Shown here one piece after another: positions 35,532 to 47,219 of a DNA stretch of 64,000 bases (its first letter is position 1; the number at the start of each line of letters is the position of its first letter). The DNA is from Chitinimonas sp. BJYL2. GTDB lineage: Bacteria > Pseudomonadota > Gammaproteobacteria > Burkholderiales > Chitinimonadaceae. The position numbers and the translations under genes were made by a program. The notes under the pieces were generated by a model, which was not told the DNA's origin, searched no databases, and saw only the letters and a program-made list of their open reading frames with translations. The stretch covers positions 412,284-476,283 of the forward strand of contig NZ_JANZKW010000003.1 of NCBI RefSeq assembly GCF_027257935.1, written 5' to 3'.

Positions 35532-36272
35532 ATGCGTTTGTCGGGCAAAGTCACCATCATCACCGGGGCTGCCAGCGGTATCGGGCGTGCCACGGCCCTG
35601 CGTTTCGGCAAGGAAGGCGCGCGGGTCGTGGTTTGCGATCTGAATCGTGCCGGCATTGACCAGGTGGTCAGCGAGATTGTCGGCCAGGGTGGCGAGGCCG
35701 TCGGCCACGTCGTCAATGTCACTGACATGGCCGAGATCAACGCCATGGTCGCCGCCGTGAAGGCGCAGTGGGGGCGTGTGGATGTGCTGGTCAACAATGC
35801 CGGCATCGTCGCTGATGCGCAACTCACCAAGATGACCGAAGAGCAGTTCGACCGCGTGATCGATATCAATCTCAAAGGCGTATTCAATTGTGCCAAGGCC
35901 GTGGTCGACATCATGGTTGCACAGGGAACGGGCGTCATCCTCAACGCGTCGTCGGTGGTGGGCCTCTACGGCAACTTCGGGCAGAGCAACTACGCTGCGG
36001 CCAAGTTCGGCGTTATCGGCTTCACCAAGACCTGGGCCAAGGAACTGGGCCGCAAGGGTATCCGCAGCAATGCCGTGTGCCCGGGTTTCGTGGCGACGCC
36101 CATTCTCAAGGACATGCCCGAAAAGGTGATCCAGTCGATGGAAGAGCGCGTACCGCTGAAGCGCCTGGCCCAACCCGAGGAAATCGCCGCGGTCTACACC
36201 TTCCTGGCCAGTGATGACGCCAGCTATATCAACGGTGCGGTGCTGTCGGTGGATGGTGGTCTGGTCATCTGA
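35532..36272 (+). CDS. SDR reductase, FabG/acetoacetyl-CoA reductase type
   Basis: This 246-aa classical short-chain reductase has [11 protein letters not shown], the NNAGIV motif, catalytic Ser in NASSVVG, YAAAKFG and the C-terminal [12 protein letters not shown]. The sequence is of the 3-oxoacyl reductase group; either fatty acid synthesis (FabG) or PHB synthesis (PhbB) is possible. It stands alone, away from a fab or pha operon, so its in vivo substrate is uncertain; a phasin-like gene at the window start weakly favours PHB. The ATG is preceded by GGGAGT. Confidence 0.85.
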   Translation: MRLSGKVTIITGAASGIGRATALRFGKEGARVVVCDLNRAGIDQVVSEIVGQGGEAVGHVVNVTDMAEINAMVAAVKAQWGRVDVLVNNAGIVADAQLTKMTEEQFDRVIDINLKGVFNCAKAVVDIMVAQGTGVILNASSVVGLYGNFGQSNYAAAKFGVIGFTKTWAKELGRKGIRSNAVCPGFVATPILKDMPEKVIQSMEERVPLKRLAQPEEIAAVYTFLASDDASYINGAVLSVDGGLVI

Positions 36273-36282
36273 TGCCGGAGAT

Positions 36283-36370
36283 GTAGGGCGCAGAAGCTAC
36301 GCGCATTGCACCAAGCCATGTCCGGGTTGTGATGTGCAATGTGGCCAAGGGGGCTCATTGCACCCCGTGC
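36283..36370. repeat. Dispersed palindromic repeat, copy B
   Basis: This element starts GTAGGGCGCAGAAG and ends near ATTGCACCCCGTGC. It shares GCGCATTGCACC, GTGATG, TGTGGCC/TGCGGCC and the terminal GCACCC with copy A at 27775. Inside, GTGCAATG and CATTGCAC make a perfect hairpin. It overlaps the outer end of the terminator that follows. Confidence 0.65.
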
Positions 36371-36418
36371 ACTCAAACAAAAGCCCGTCGTGTATCGACG
36401 GGCTTTTGTTTGAGTGCA
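36368..36418. terminator. Long bidirectional terminator
   Basis: Two 22-bp arms from 36369-36390 and 36396-36417 are perfectly complementary around a 5-base loop, with an AAACAAAAGCCCG core and TTTTGTTT on the far side. One further T-A pair extends it. It separates the SDR gene from the convergent L,D-transpeptidase gene. Confidence 0.95.
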
Positions 36419-36434
36419 TCCTAAGTAAAGCGCC

Positions 36435-37694
36435 TCAGCTCAGCGATCCTTCGAACACGATCTTCCAGTCAGCCCGTTCCTGCTTGAAGTACAGGCGCTT
36501 GCGGGTACGGTTGTCGAGATTGCTGCTGCGGTAATCCTGCGCAAAGTCCGCCATCAGCATGTCGCCTTCGCGGGTGGGGTAGGCAAACAGGTTGACGTTG
36601 TCCAGACGGATCTTGGCCCACTGCTTGCCGGCGTTCACGGCTGCCTTCTGGGTCTTCCAGCTGGCCAGATCATGATTGCCGCTACGGAACTCGCTCGCAT
36701 AGTGCTGCAGATAGCGGGGCGTATTGAGGCTTTCCCAGTCACGTCGCCAGGCTTCGACTTCCGCAATCGCCTGATTCCGGCGTGCGGCCCATTCGGTTTG
36801 ATTCAGCCACTGGATCGCTGGCGCAATGATGACCGGCGTGTTCGGGGTGAGATAGGCACCCAGCGCCGCCATATCCGTATTCGACAAGGCCACGCAGCCA
36901 TTCGATGCCTTGGGCGCGCGACTGTAGGTGTCGTATGGCACGCCATGCAGCCAGATGCCACTGCCGGTGCGGCCCATCTGCTTGTCCCAGTCATTGGGGT
37001 AAGACAGCGGCCAAGCGCCCACGCCGTAGAGCTCGGCACGATTGCCGTAACTCTTGTCGAGCTGCTCACGCGGCATGTGGCCGGTGACGAAATACACACC
37101 CAGCGGTGTGCGCTGATCGCCCTCGCGGTTCTTGTCAAAGCCAAGTTTGCCGATGGTGACGTAGAAATCGCGAACAAAGCGCGGCGTGCCGTCTTCATTG
37201 CGGAACAGATAGACCCGCGACTTGCTGGCATCCACGACCAGCGCGTGTTTCTGCGCCGGTGTCAGTTGCAGCAGGTTGGCGGGAATCTGGTCGGTGGGCG
37301 GGGGGGCGTCGTAGCGGGCAAGCCGGACCGTGGCCTCGGCGCGCAGATCGTCGAGCTTGTCGTCACGTACGGGAGCGCTGCCTATGCCAGCCAGTGGCTG
37401 GGCGCGGGCCATCAGCAAATCGCCCTTGAGCAGATGGGCGAGGCGGTAATTGGGTTTGGCGTCGAGCAGGGCATCAACCATGCGGTCAGCATCGGTCAGA
37501 CGATTCTGGCGGATGGCGTTGAGCGCCGCGACCACGAGTGCTTCGGGATTCGATTGCGCTGTAGCGAGCGCCGCCTGCGCGAGCGCAGGAAGGTCGCTGA
37601 CGCCGGGACGCTGCCATTGCATGGAATTGGCAGCCGGGGCCAGATACAGGCCCGCGATCAGGCAGGTACAGACTTTCAGCCAGGAACGACGCAT
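36435..37694 (-). CDS. L,D-transpeptidase with C-terminal NTF2-like domain
   Basis: This 419-aa protein has a signal peptide (MRRSWLKVCTCLIAGLYLAPAANS), a helical N-terminal region, a YkuD catalytic domain at about residues 145-300 with the motif WLHG and SNGCVALS carrying the nucleophile Cys, and a C-terminal domain (EAWRRDWESLNTPRYLQHYASEF and onward) of NTF2-like type, as in YafK/LdtF-like proteins. It may form or cut peptidoglycan 3-3 or lipoprotein bonds. The ATG at 37694 is chosen because AGGA lies nine bases upstream; a GTG two codons earlier is too close. The next gene upstream has the same C-terminal domain. Confidence 0.9.
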   Translation of the reverse strand: MRRSWLKVCTCLIAGLYLAPAANSMQWQRPGVSDLPALAQAALATAQSNPEALVVAALNAIRQNRLTDADRMVDALLDAKPNYRLAHLLKGDLLMARAQPLAGIGSAPVRDDKLDDLRAEATVRLARYDAPPPTDQIPANLLQLTPAQKHALVVDASKSRVYLFRNEDGTPRFVRDFYVTIGKLGFDKNREGDQRTPLGVYFVTGHMPREQLDKSYGNRAELYGVGAWPLSYPNDWDKQMGRTGSGIWLHGVPYDTYSRAPKASNGCVALSNTDMAALGAYLTPNTPVIIAPAIQWLNQTEWAARRNQAIAEVEAWRRDWESLNTPRYLQHYASEFRSGNHDLASWKTQKAAVNAGKQWAKIRLDNVNLFAYPTREGDMLMADFAQDYRSSNLDNRTRKRLYFKQERADWKIVFEGSLS

Positions 37695-37700
37695 GGACAC

Positions 37701-38852
37701 TTATCCTACCCGTTCTTCCGAGATCAGCCAACGGTCACCATTCTTCTCCAGAATCAAGGTCTTAACGGTGGATTTGTCGGTCTTGTCCGAGCTGTATTGC
37801 TGCACGAAGCGGGCAGTGGCTTTCTTGCCGTCTATCTTGATGCGCAGCTTGCCCACCTTCACGCTGATCTTCTTGGCGCTTTCAATCCGCTGGCGGCGTT
37901 GCTTTTCCCATTCGCTACGGCTCATGCCGGCGGGTTTGTACTGGCGGCTGTAGCTGGCCAGATAGGCAGGCACGCGTTTGTCTGCCCATGCGTCCGCCCA
38001 AGCGATGACGGCTTTGCTGACCTGCGCTTCGGCGTCTTTGTTCTTGTCGGCCGCCGGCGCAGGCGTCGGGGTAGGTGCTGGTACCTTGCCGGGCTGGGCC
38101 GCAGGGGCGGGCGCCGCTGTTACCGGCTGCATAGCCGGCTTGCTGGCAGCGGGTGCCGGTGTCGGGCTGGGCGCGGCGGCGACCACGACAGGTTTGCTGG
38201 CGGCGACCGGCTTGGGAGTCGGCGAGGGTGCTGGCGCGGGCGTGGGTGCCGGCGTGGGTGCCGGCGTGGGTGCCGGCGTGGGCGCCTGGGCCAAAACCAC
38301 AGGGCGGCTATTAGCGGGTGCCGTGCGGCTTAAGAGATCGGGCACGAGCGCGAGTTTGGGCGCGGGTTGCGTTGGCGGCGCATCCTGGGGCCGGGCCTGG
38401 CGTTCCACCACATCCCGCTGCAAGGCTTTGTCGTAGGCTTGTGCTGCGAGGCGTGCATAAACATCTGCAAGGTTGGCATGGGCCGTGGCATACGCCGGGT
38501 TTGTCTGCAGGGCCATTTGCAATGCGGCCCGTGCTTTGTCGAGCTGGCCTTGCTGGGCGTAGATCGTAGCCAGGTTGTTATAGGGCTCGGGCAGGTTCGG
38601 ATGGTCACTGGTGAGCGCAGTAAAGACCTGTATCGCTTCGGCCGTTCGACCAAGCTGCGCCAGCGCATTGCCGCGCAGCAGGCGCAGACGGGCATCCCGG
38701 GGTGAACTGGCCAGCGCCTTGTCGGCGGCCTTCAGGGCATCATCAGCACGGCCACGCTGAAGGCTGGCGGCAATGTCCCCGGCGTCTCCGGCGTGGGAGG
38801 CGGCCAGCAAGGCAAGGCACAGCAGGGAGGGGAGCAAGCGGGTAAGCGGCAT
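37701..38852 (-). CDS. Periplasmic TPR protein with Pro/Ala linker and NTF2-like C-terminal domain
   Basis: This 383-aa protein has a signal peptide (MPLTRLLPSLLCLALLAASHA), three or so TPR repeats at about residues 25-130 (PEPYNNLATIYAQQGQLDKA), a low-complexity linker of Pro, Ala, Thr and Lys at about 170-275, and a C-terminal domain (AWADAWADKRVPAYLASYS, KISVKVGKLRIKIDGKKATA) like that ending the adjacent L,D-transpeptidase. It precedes that gene by six bases, so the two are co-expressed and probably work together at the cell wall. The longer upstream frame (to 39062) has no signal peptide and is rejected. Confidence 0.82.
   Translation of the reverse strand: MPLTRLLPSLLCLALLAASHAGDAGDIAASLQRGRADDALKAADKALASSPRDARLRLLRGNALAQLGRTAEAIQVFTALTSDHPNLPEPYNNLATIYAQQGQLDKARAALQMALQTNPAYATAHANLADVYARLAAQAYDKALQRDVVERQARPQDAPPTQPAPKLALVPDLLSRTAPANSRPVVLAQAPTPAPTPAPTPAPTPAPAPSPTPKPVAASKPVVVAAAPSPTPAPAASKPAMQPVTAAPAPAAQPGKVPAPTPTPAPAADKNKDAEAQVSKAVIAWADAWADKRVPAYLASYSRQYKPAGMSRSEWEKQRRQRIESAKKISVKVGKLRIKIDGKKATARFVQQYSSDKTDKSTVKTLILEKNGDRWLISEERVG
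38241..38288. repeat. 12-bp tandem repeat inside the TPR gene
   Basis: CGTGGGTGCCGG is repeated three times exactly and a fourth time with changes. Read on the minus strand it codes for Pro-Ala-Pro-Thr units of the linker. The copy number is likely to vary between strains by slippage. Confidence 0.8.
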
Positions 38853-38919
38853 CGGCTGGACAGCGTTCCGGGTTCGACACAAACTGCCAATTTTACCAGA
38901 CTCGCCGCCATCGCCCCCG

Positions 38920-39273
38920 ATGAATACCGCTCTGCCTGCCGGACTCGTGTCCATCCTGCTGCTGGTCTGTTCGAATGTCTTCATGACCTTTGCCTGGTAT
39001 GCCCATCTCAAGGACATGTCGGCCAAGCCTTGGTATATCGCGGCATTGGCGAGCTGGGGCATCGCCTTGTTCGAGTATCTGTTGCAGGTGCCGGCAAACC
39101 GTATTGGCTATCAGGTGTTCACGCTAGGGCAGCTCAAGATCATCCAGGAGGTGATCACCCTGGCGCTGTTTGTCCCATTTGCGATTTTCTATATGCAGCA
39201 GCCATTCAAATGGGACTTTGTCTGGGCGGGTTTGTGCCTTCTGGGTGCCGTGTACTTCATGTTCCGGAGTTGA
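38920..39273 (+). CDS. DUF486 family small membrane protein
   Basis: This 117-aa protein has four predicted helices and the DUF486 (DMT-superfamily) pattern: VSILLLVCSNVFMTFAWYAHLK, NRIGYQVFTLGQLKIIQEVITL and a late FVPFAIFYMQQPFKWDF. The family resembles small multidrug-resistance transporters, but the substrate is unknown. The start MNTALPAGL is chosen since the longer frame overlaps the divergent TPR gene's signal peptide. Confidence 0.88.
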   Translation: MNTALPAGLVSILLLVCSNVFMTFAWYAHLKDMSAKPWYIAALASWGIALFEYLLQVPANRIGYQVFTLGQLKIIQEVITLALFVPFAIFYMQQPFKWDFVWAGLCLLGAVYFMFRS

Positions 39274-39364
39274 GTGGTCAGCCGGGTTTGGTATTGCTTG
39301 GGCGCGCGGGGCCGGCTATCGGGTAAAATCGCCGTATTGCACAAATCCAGCGTGAACCGATTTT

Positions 39365-41061
<1,697 letters not shown>

Positions 41062-41065
<4 letters not shown>

Positions 41066-41643
41066 GCGTGCTCGCGGCGCAGCTCGAATTCCTGCTGGAA
41101 CTCGACAAGCTCAAGGCGGTCTTGCGTAGGACACGGCCAGTCGGCATGACGCGCTATGAAAATAGCGCGGAGCACAGCTGGCAGGTCGCGCTGATGGCCA
41201 TGCTGCTGGCCGAGCATGCCGAGCCGGCGGTTGAAGTGAACCGCGTGGTGCAGATACTGCTCGTACACGATATTGTCGAAATCGACGCCGACGACACCTT
41301 TCTCTACGACGAGTCAGCTGCGGCCGACAAAGCAGACAAGGAGGTAGCAGCAGCCGAGCGTCTGTTCGGCATGCTGCCCGCCCCACAGCGTGATGCCTTC
41401 ATGGCGTTGTGGCGTGAATATGAAGATCGTGACACGCCTGAGGGCCGCTTCGCTTATGCCTGCGACCGCATGATGCCCATGCTGCAGAATCTGGCGAATG
41501 AGGGCATAGGCTGGCGCGAGAATGCGGTGCGCTTCGAGCAGGTGATCCGCAAGAACCTGCCGATCAACGACGCGGCACCCACCTTGTGGCAACACGTCCT
41601 GCCCCGGCTCGAGGCCGCCCGCGACGCGGGGTGGTTGACCTGA
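41062..41643 (+). CDS. HD-domain hydrolase (YfbR/5'-nucleotidase-like)
   Basis: This 193-aa protein has an HD phosphohydrolase fold: [20 protein letters not shown], the HD pair in [13 protein letters not shown], and a later [11 protein letters not shown]sp. It resembles the YfbR group of deoxynucleoside 5'-monophosphatases and HD_3 proteins. The substrate is not certain. Translation is coupled to glnS by an ATGA overlap. Confidence 0.88.
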
Positions 41644-41677
41644 TACCCCACAGCCCGAACCCGAGGAGAGCCTGCCC

Positions 41678-43387
41678 ATGCCCCATGCGATTCCGTTGAT
41701 CACCACCATCGCATCGGCACTGGGCCTGGCCCTTATATTCGGTTTTCTGGCAGACAAGCTGCGACTGCCGGCTCTGGTGGGTTATCTGCTGGCCGGTATC
41801 CTTATCGGCCCTTACACGCCCGGCTTTGTGGCCGATATGCAGATCGCCTCGGAGCTCGCCGAAATCGGCGTGATGCTGCTGATGTTCGGTGTGGGCCTGC
41901 ACTTTTCCCTGCAGGACTTGATGGCGGTACGGCGTCTGGCCGTGCCGGGTGCGGTATTGCAGATATCGGTCGCGACCGCGATGGGTGCTGCCGTAGCCTG
42001 GTACTGGGGCTGGGGTCTGGGCGGCGCGCTGGTATTCGGCCTGGCATTGTCAGTCGCCAGCACGGTGGTGCTGCTGCGCGCGCTGGAAGCCAAGGGCGAA
42101 CTCGATACGCTCAACGGCAAGCTGGCCGTGGGTTGGCTGGTAGTCGAAGACCTGGCGATGGTGCTGGTGCTGGTGCTGCTGCCGCCGCTGGCGGGTGCCT
42201 TGGGCGGCAAAGGGGCAGAAGCTGCTGATGGCAATGTCTGGCTGGCGCTGGGGCTGACCTTGCTCAAGGTCGCGGTATTCATTGGCCTGATGCTGGGCTT
42301 GGGCAAGAAAGTGCTGCCCAAACTGCTCTGGCATGTGGCCAAGACCGGCTCGCGCGAGCTATTCACGCTGGCGGTGGTGGCGGCGGCCGTCAGCATTGCA
42401 TTTGGGGCTGCCCAGCTGTTCGGCGTGTCGTTTGCGCTTGGTGCCTTCTTTGCCGGCATGGTGATGCGCGAGTCCGAATTCAGCCACCGCGCGGCCGAGG
42501 AATCCCTGCCCCTGCGCGATGCCTTTGCCGTGTTGTTCTTTGTGTCGGTGGGCATGCTGTTCGACCCCCGCGTCCTGCTTGACCAGCCCCTGCAGGTGCT
42601 GGCGGTGGTGGCCATCATCGTGGTGGGCAAGTCGATTGCCGCTGGCGCCCTGGTGCTGGCTTTCCGCTACCCGCTCAACACCGCGCTCACGGTATCGGCC
42701 AGCCTGGCTCAGATCGGCGAGTTCTCGTTCATCCTTGCCGGTCTTGGCGTGGCACTTGGCCTGCTGCCCACCGAGGGCCAGAGCCTGATCCTGGCCGGCG
42801 CACTGATTTCGATCGCGATCAATCCGCTGACCTTTGCCGGCATTGCACCGCTGACCCGCTGGCTGCGGGCCAAGCCCGGCTTGATGCGTGCGCTGGAACG
42901 CGATACCGACCCGCTGGCCGAGCTGCCGATGAGTACCGAGCAGAAGTATCTGGCCGGGCAGGTGGTGCTGGTGGGTTACGGACGGGTGGGCCGGCGTATC
43001 GGTATGGCGCTGGACGAGCAGGGCATCCCCTATGTGGTGGCCGAGCAGAACCGCGAACGTGTCGAGCGTCTCCGCGCCCGTGGCATCGCAGCCGTATCGG
43101 GCGACGCCTCCGACCCGGCCGTACTGATCCAGGCACATATTGCCCATGCGAGCATGCTGGTGATTGCCACGCCCGATACCATCAACGTGCAACGCATGCT
43201 GGAAACGGCGCGCACGCTCAATTCGGGCATCGAGGTCATCGTGCGCACACACAGTGAAGACGATGCCCAGCTGCTCAGCGCCGCCGCCATTGATCGTGTG
43301 TTCCTTGGCGAAGAGACCCTGGCTACCAGCATGAGCCAACATGTGCTGGCGCGCTACGGCAAGACGGCTGCCGCTACGGTGCATTGA
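41678..43387 (+). CDS. Kef-type cation:proton antiporter with TrkA-N domain (YbaL-like)
   Basis: This 569-aa protein has about 12 membrane helices of the CPA2 family in the first 400 residues (GYLLAGILIGPYTPG, LVVEDLAMVLVLVLLPPL, SLAQIGEFSFILAGLG) and a C-terminal nucleotide-binding TrkA-N domain (VVLVGYGRVGRRIGMAL, SGDASDPAVL). The order matches YbaL and KefB/C potassium efflux systems. No ancillary KefG/KefF gene is adjacent, which favours the YbaL group. Confidence 0.92.
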   Translation: MPHAIPLITTIASALGLALIFGFLADKLRLPALVGYLLAGILIGPYTPGFVADMQIASELAEIGVMLLMFGVGLHFSLQDLMAVRRLAVPGAVLQISVATAMGAAVAWYWGWGLGGALVFGLALSVASTVVLLRALEAKGELDTLNGKLAVGWLVVEDLAMVLVLVLLPPLAGALGGKGAEAADGNVWLALGLTLLKVAVFIGLMLGLGKKVLPKLLWHVAKTGSRELFTLAVVAAAVSIAFGAAQLFGVSFALGAFFAGMVMRESEFSHRAAEESLPLRDAFAVLFFVSVGMLFDPRVLLDQPLQVLAVVAIIVVGKSIAAGALVLAFRYPLNTALTVSASLAQIGEFSFILAGLGVALGLLPTEGQSLILAGALISIAINPLTFAGIAPLTRWLRAKPGLMRALERDTDPLAELPMSTEQKYLAGQVVLVGYGRVGRRIGMALDEQGIPYVVAEQNRERVERLRARGIAAVSGDASDPAVLIQAHIAHASMLVIATPDTINVQRMLETARTLNSGIEVIVRTHSEDDAQLLSAAAIDRVFLGEETLATSMSQHVLARYGKTAAATVH

Positions 43388-43427
43388 TCTGGGTCAGCCA
43401 CCGCGTTTCGGTCTGCGCTGGCTTACG

Positions 43428-43436
43428 TGCGATAAT
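43428..43436 (+). promoter_or_regulatory. Extended -10 promoter of hemE
   Basis: TGCGATAAT is an extended -10 element (GATAAT at 43431-43436) that would give a leader of about 24 bases before the hemE ATG. No clear -35 box is seen. Confidence 0.5.
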
Positions 43437-43465
43437 TGCCGGCTCCGCCGTATTGCGAGCTTTCC

Positions 43466-44533
43466 ATGACGCCGTTGCACAACGACACCTTCCTGCGCGC
43501 GCTGCTGCGCCAGCCGACCGATTACACCCCGCTGTGGCTGATGCGTCAGGCCGGCCGTTACCTGCCCGAATACCGCGCTACACGCGCCCGTGCCGGCAAC
43601 TTCATGGGCCTGTGCACCTCGCCGGCCATGGCGACCGAAGTCACGCTGCAACCGCTGGATCGCTACCCGCTCGACGCGGCCATCCTGTTCTCCGACATCC
43701 TCACCGTGCCCGATGCCATGGGGCTGGGCCTCTACTTTGCCGAAGGTGAAGGCCCAAAGTTTGAGCGCCCCCTGCGTGATGAAGCCGCGATCAAGGCGCT
43801 GGCCGTGCCCGATATGCACAAGCTGCAATACGTGTTCGATGTCGTCTCCAGCATCCGCACGGCCCTCAATGGCCGTGTGCCGCTGATCGGCTTTTCGGGC
43901 AGCCCGTTCACGCTGGCCTGTTATATGGTCGAAGGCGCGGGTTCGAGCGACTTCGCGCGCATCAAGACCTTGATGTACGACCGTCCCGAACTCCTGCACC
44001 ACATCCTCGCCATCAATGCCGAAGCCGTGACGACCTATCTGAACGAACAGATCAAGGCCGGTGCCCAAGCCGTGCAGATCTTCGACAGCTGGGGTGGTGC
44101 GCTCGCCTACGGCAAGTATCAGGAATTTTCGCTCGCCTACATGCAACGCATCATCGACGGCCTGATCCGAGAGCACGATGGCCGCCGCGTGCCGGTGATC
44201 GTGTTCACCAAGGGCGGTGGATTGTGGCTGGAAGACATCGCCAATACGGGTTGCGATGCAGTGGGCCTGGACTGGACCGTGGACCTGGCCGATGCGCGTC
44301 GCCGCGTGGGTGCAAAGGTCGCCCTGCAAGGCAACTTCGACCCGGTGGCCCTGATGGCCAATCCGCAGGCCATTGAATCCGAGGTCGAGCGTTTGTTGGC
44401 CAGCTACGGCGTAGGCAGTGGCCATGTCTTCAATCTGGGCCATGGTATTTCGCAGCACACGCCACCGGATCATGTGACGGCTTTGGTGAATGCCGTGCAC
44501 AAACATTCGCGGTCGTATCACACGGCTGTTTGA
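43466..44533 (+). CDS. hemE: Uroporphyrinogen decarboxylase
   Basis: This 355-aa enzyme decarboxylates uroporphyrinogen III to coproporphyrinogen III in haem synthesis. Signatures are [16 protein letters not shown] near the N-terminus, [14 protein letters not shown], and [16 protein letters not shown]. The start [17 protein letters not shown] is conserved; the frame's earlier ATG-like start adds ten residues with no counterpart. It precedes priA, a neighbour pair common in betaproteobacteria. Confidence 0.97.
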   Translation: MTPLHNDTFLRALLRQPTDYTPLWLMRQAGRYLPEYRATRARAGNFMGLCTSPAMATEVTLQPLDRYPLDAAILFSDILTVPDAMGLGLYFAEGEGPKFERPLRDEAAIKALAVPDMHKLQYVFDVVSSIRTALNGRVPLIGFSGSPFTLACYMVEGAGSSDFARIKTLMYDRPELLHHILAINAEAVTTYLNEQIKAGAQAVQIFDSWGGALAYGKYQEFSLAYMQRIIDGLIREHDGRRVPVIVFTKGGGLWLEDIANTGCDAVGLDWTVDLADARRRVGAKVALQGNFDPVALMANPQAIESEVERLLASYGVGSGHVFNLGHGISQHTPPDHVTALVNAVHKHSRSYHTAV

Positions 44534-44542
44534 CATGCACCG

Positions 44543-44569
44543 CTGCGGTGCACCCATGTTGTGCCGCAG
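44543..44569 (+). terminator. GC-rich hairpin after hemE
   Basis: CTGCGGTGCA and TGTGCCGCAG form a 10-bp stem with two wobble pairs and a 7-base loop. There is no T run, so termination is uncertain. An alternative fold pairs TGCACCG with CGGTGCA. Confidence 0.4.
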
Positions 44570-44655
44570 CAAGAATTCAGGTTTTGCTGATCTACACGTA
44601 AAAACAGTGGTTTAAGCACAGATGTTGAAGTGATACGGCGAGAATGCCAGTTAAC

Positions 44656-44664
44656 TTATGCACA
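44656..44664 (+). promoter_or_regulatory. DnaA box
   Basis: TTATGCACA matches the DnaA box consensus TTATNCACA exactly. It lies on the hemE side of the AT-rich stretch. Confidence 0.55.
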
Positions 44665-44819
44665 GAGTTGGACTGGTGACTCGCGAGGCTTGTCAAGCAC
44701 CCATTGATCGAGTGTTGCAGACGAGGCGTTTTTTCAAGTCACTGATTTTTAAAGATATTTTAGTTTGCCTGTTTTTTGAGCAAGTCAGCGGCGAGCTTGA
44801 TCCTGCTAGGAAAAGTCCG

Positions 44820-44866
44820 GTCTTCACAAACTTGCCCACAAACTTATCCACAGCTTCTGTGGACAT
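44820..44866 (+). promoter_or_regulatory. Iteron-like DnaA box array
   Basis: CACAAACTT occurs at 44825-44833 and again at 44837-44845, and a third, diverged CACAGCTT at 44849-44856, giving 12-bp spacing. In this register box-like sequences start at 44820 (weak), 44832 (TTGCCCACA) and 44844 (TTATCCACA, perfect), and TCCACAG-CTT-CTGTGGA is a perfect inverted repeat ending in an opposing box. Confidence 0.55.
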
Positions 44867-45006
44867 AGTCAAAACCCCCTGTGGTGATGGGCACTTAGCG
44901 TCTTTTTCGGCATGTTCATCATGACAAGCCATGGTGGAAAATCAGCACGATTCAGGGTGAGCAGGGTGGCAAGCTGCCCGCGTCCCCGATACTTCCGACG
45001 GATTGC

Positions 45007-47169
<2,163 letters not shown>

Positions 47170-47219
47170 CAGCAGGCCGGCATGGACTTGCCTGCCCACA
47201 CTCGCTACGCTCGCTCCCC

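Larger units (their letters stand above)
44534..45006. other. AT-rich intergenic region with DnaA boxes, candidate replication or DnaA-control site
   Basis: No gene is supported in these 473 bases, although a frame at 44658-44924 is open. The region holds a GC hairpin just after hemE (44543-44569), a DnaA box TTATGCACA (44656-44664), an AT-rich stretch (about 44729-44780), three 12-bp-spaced iteron-like repeats ending in the consensus box TTATCCACA (44844-44852), and an opposing box-like TGTGGACAT (44858-44866). Several GATC sites are present. It may be an origin-like element or a DnaA-controlled promoter of priA. Confidence 0.5.

Noticed and set aside
36672..38333. 553-codon frame on the plus strand opposite the L,D-transpeptidase and TPR genes
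   Set aside because: It spans two recognised genes, and its Gly/Arg-rich end comes from the Pro/Ala repeat read in antisense.
44658..44924. 88-codon frame in the hemE-priA gap
   Set aside because: No ribosome-binding site, no recognisable domain, and it runs through the DnaA boxes; an antisense frame overlaps it as well.
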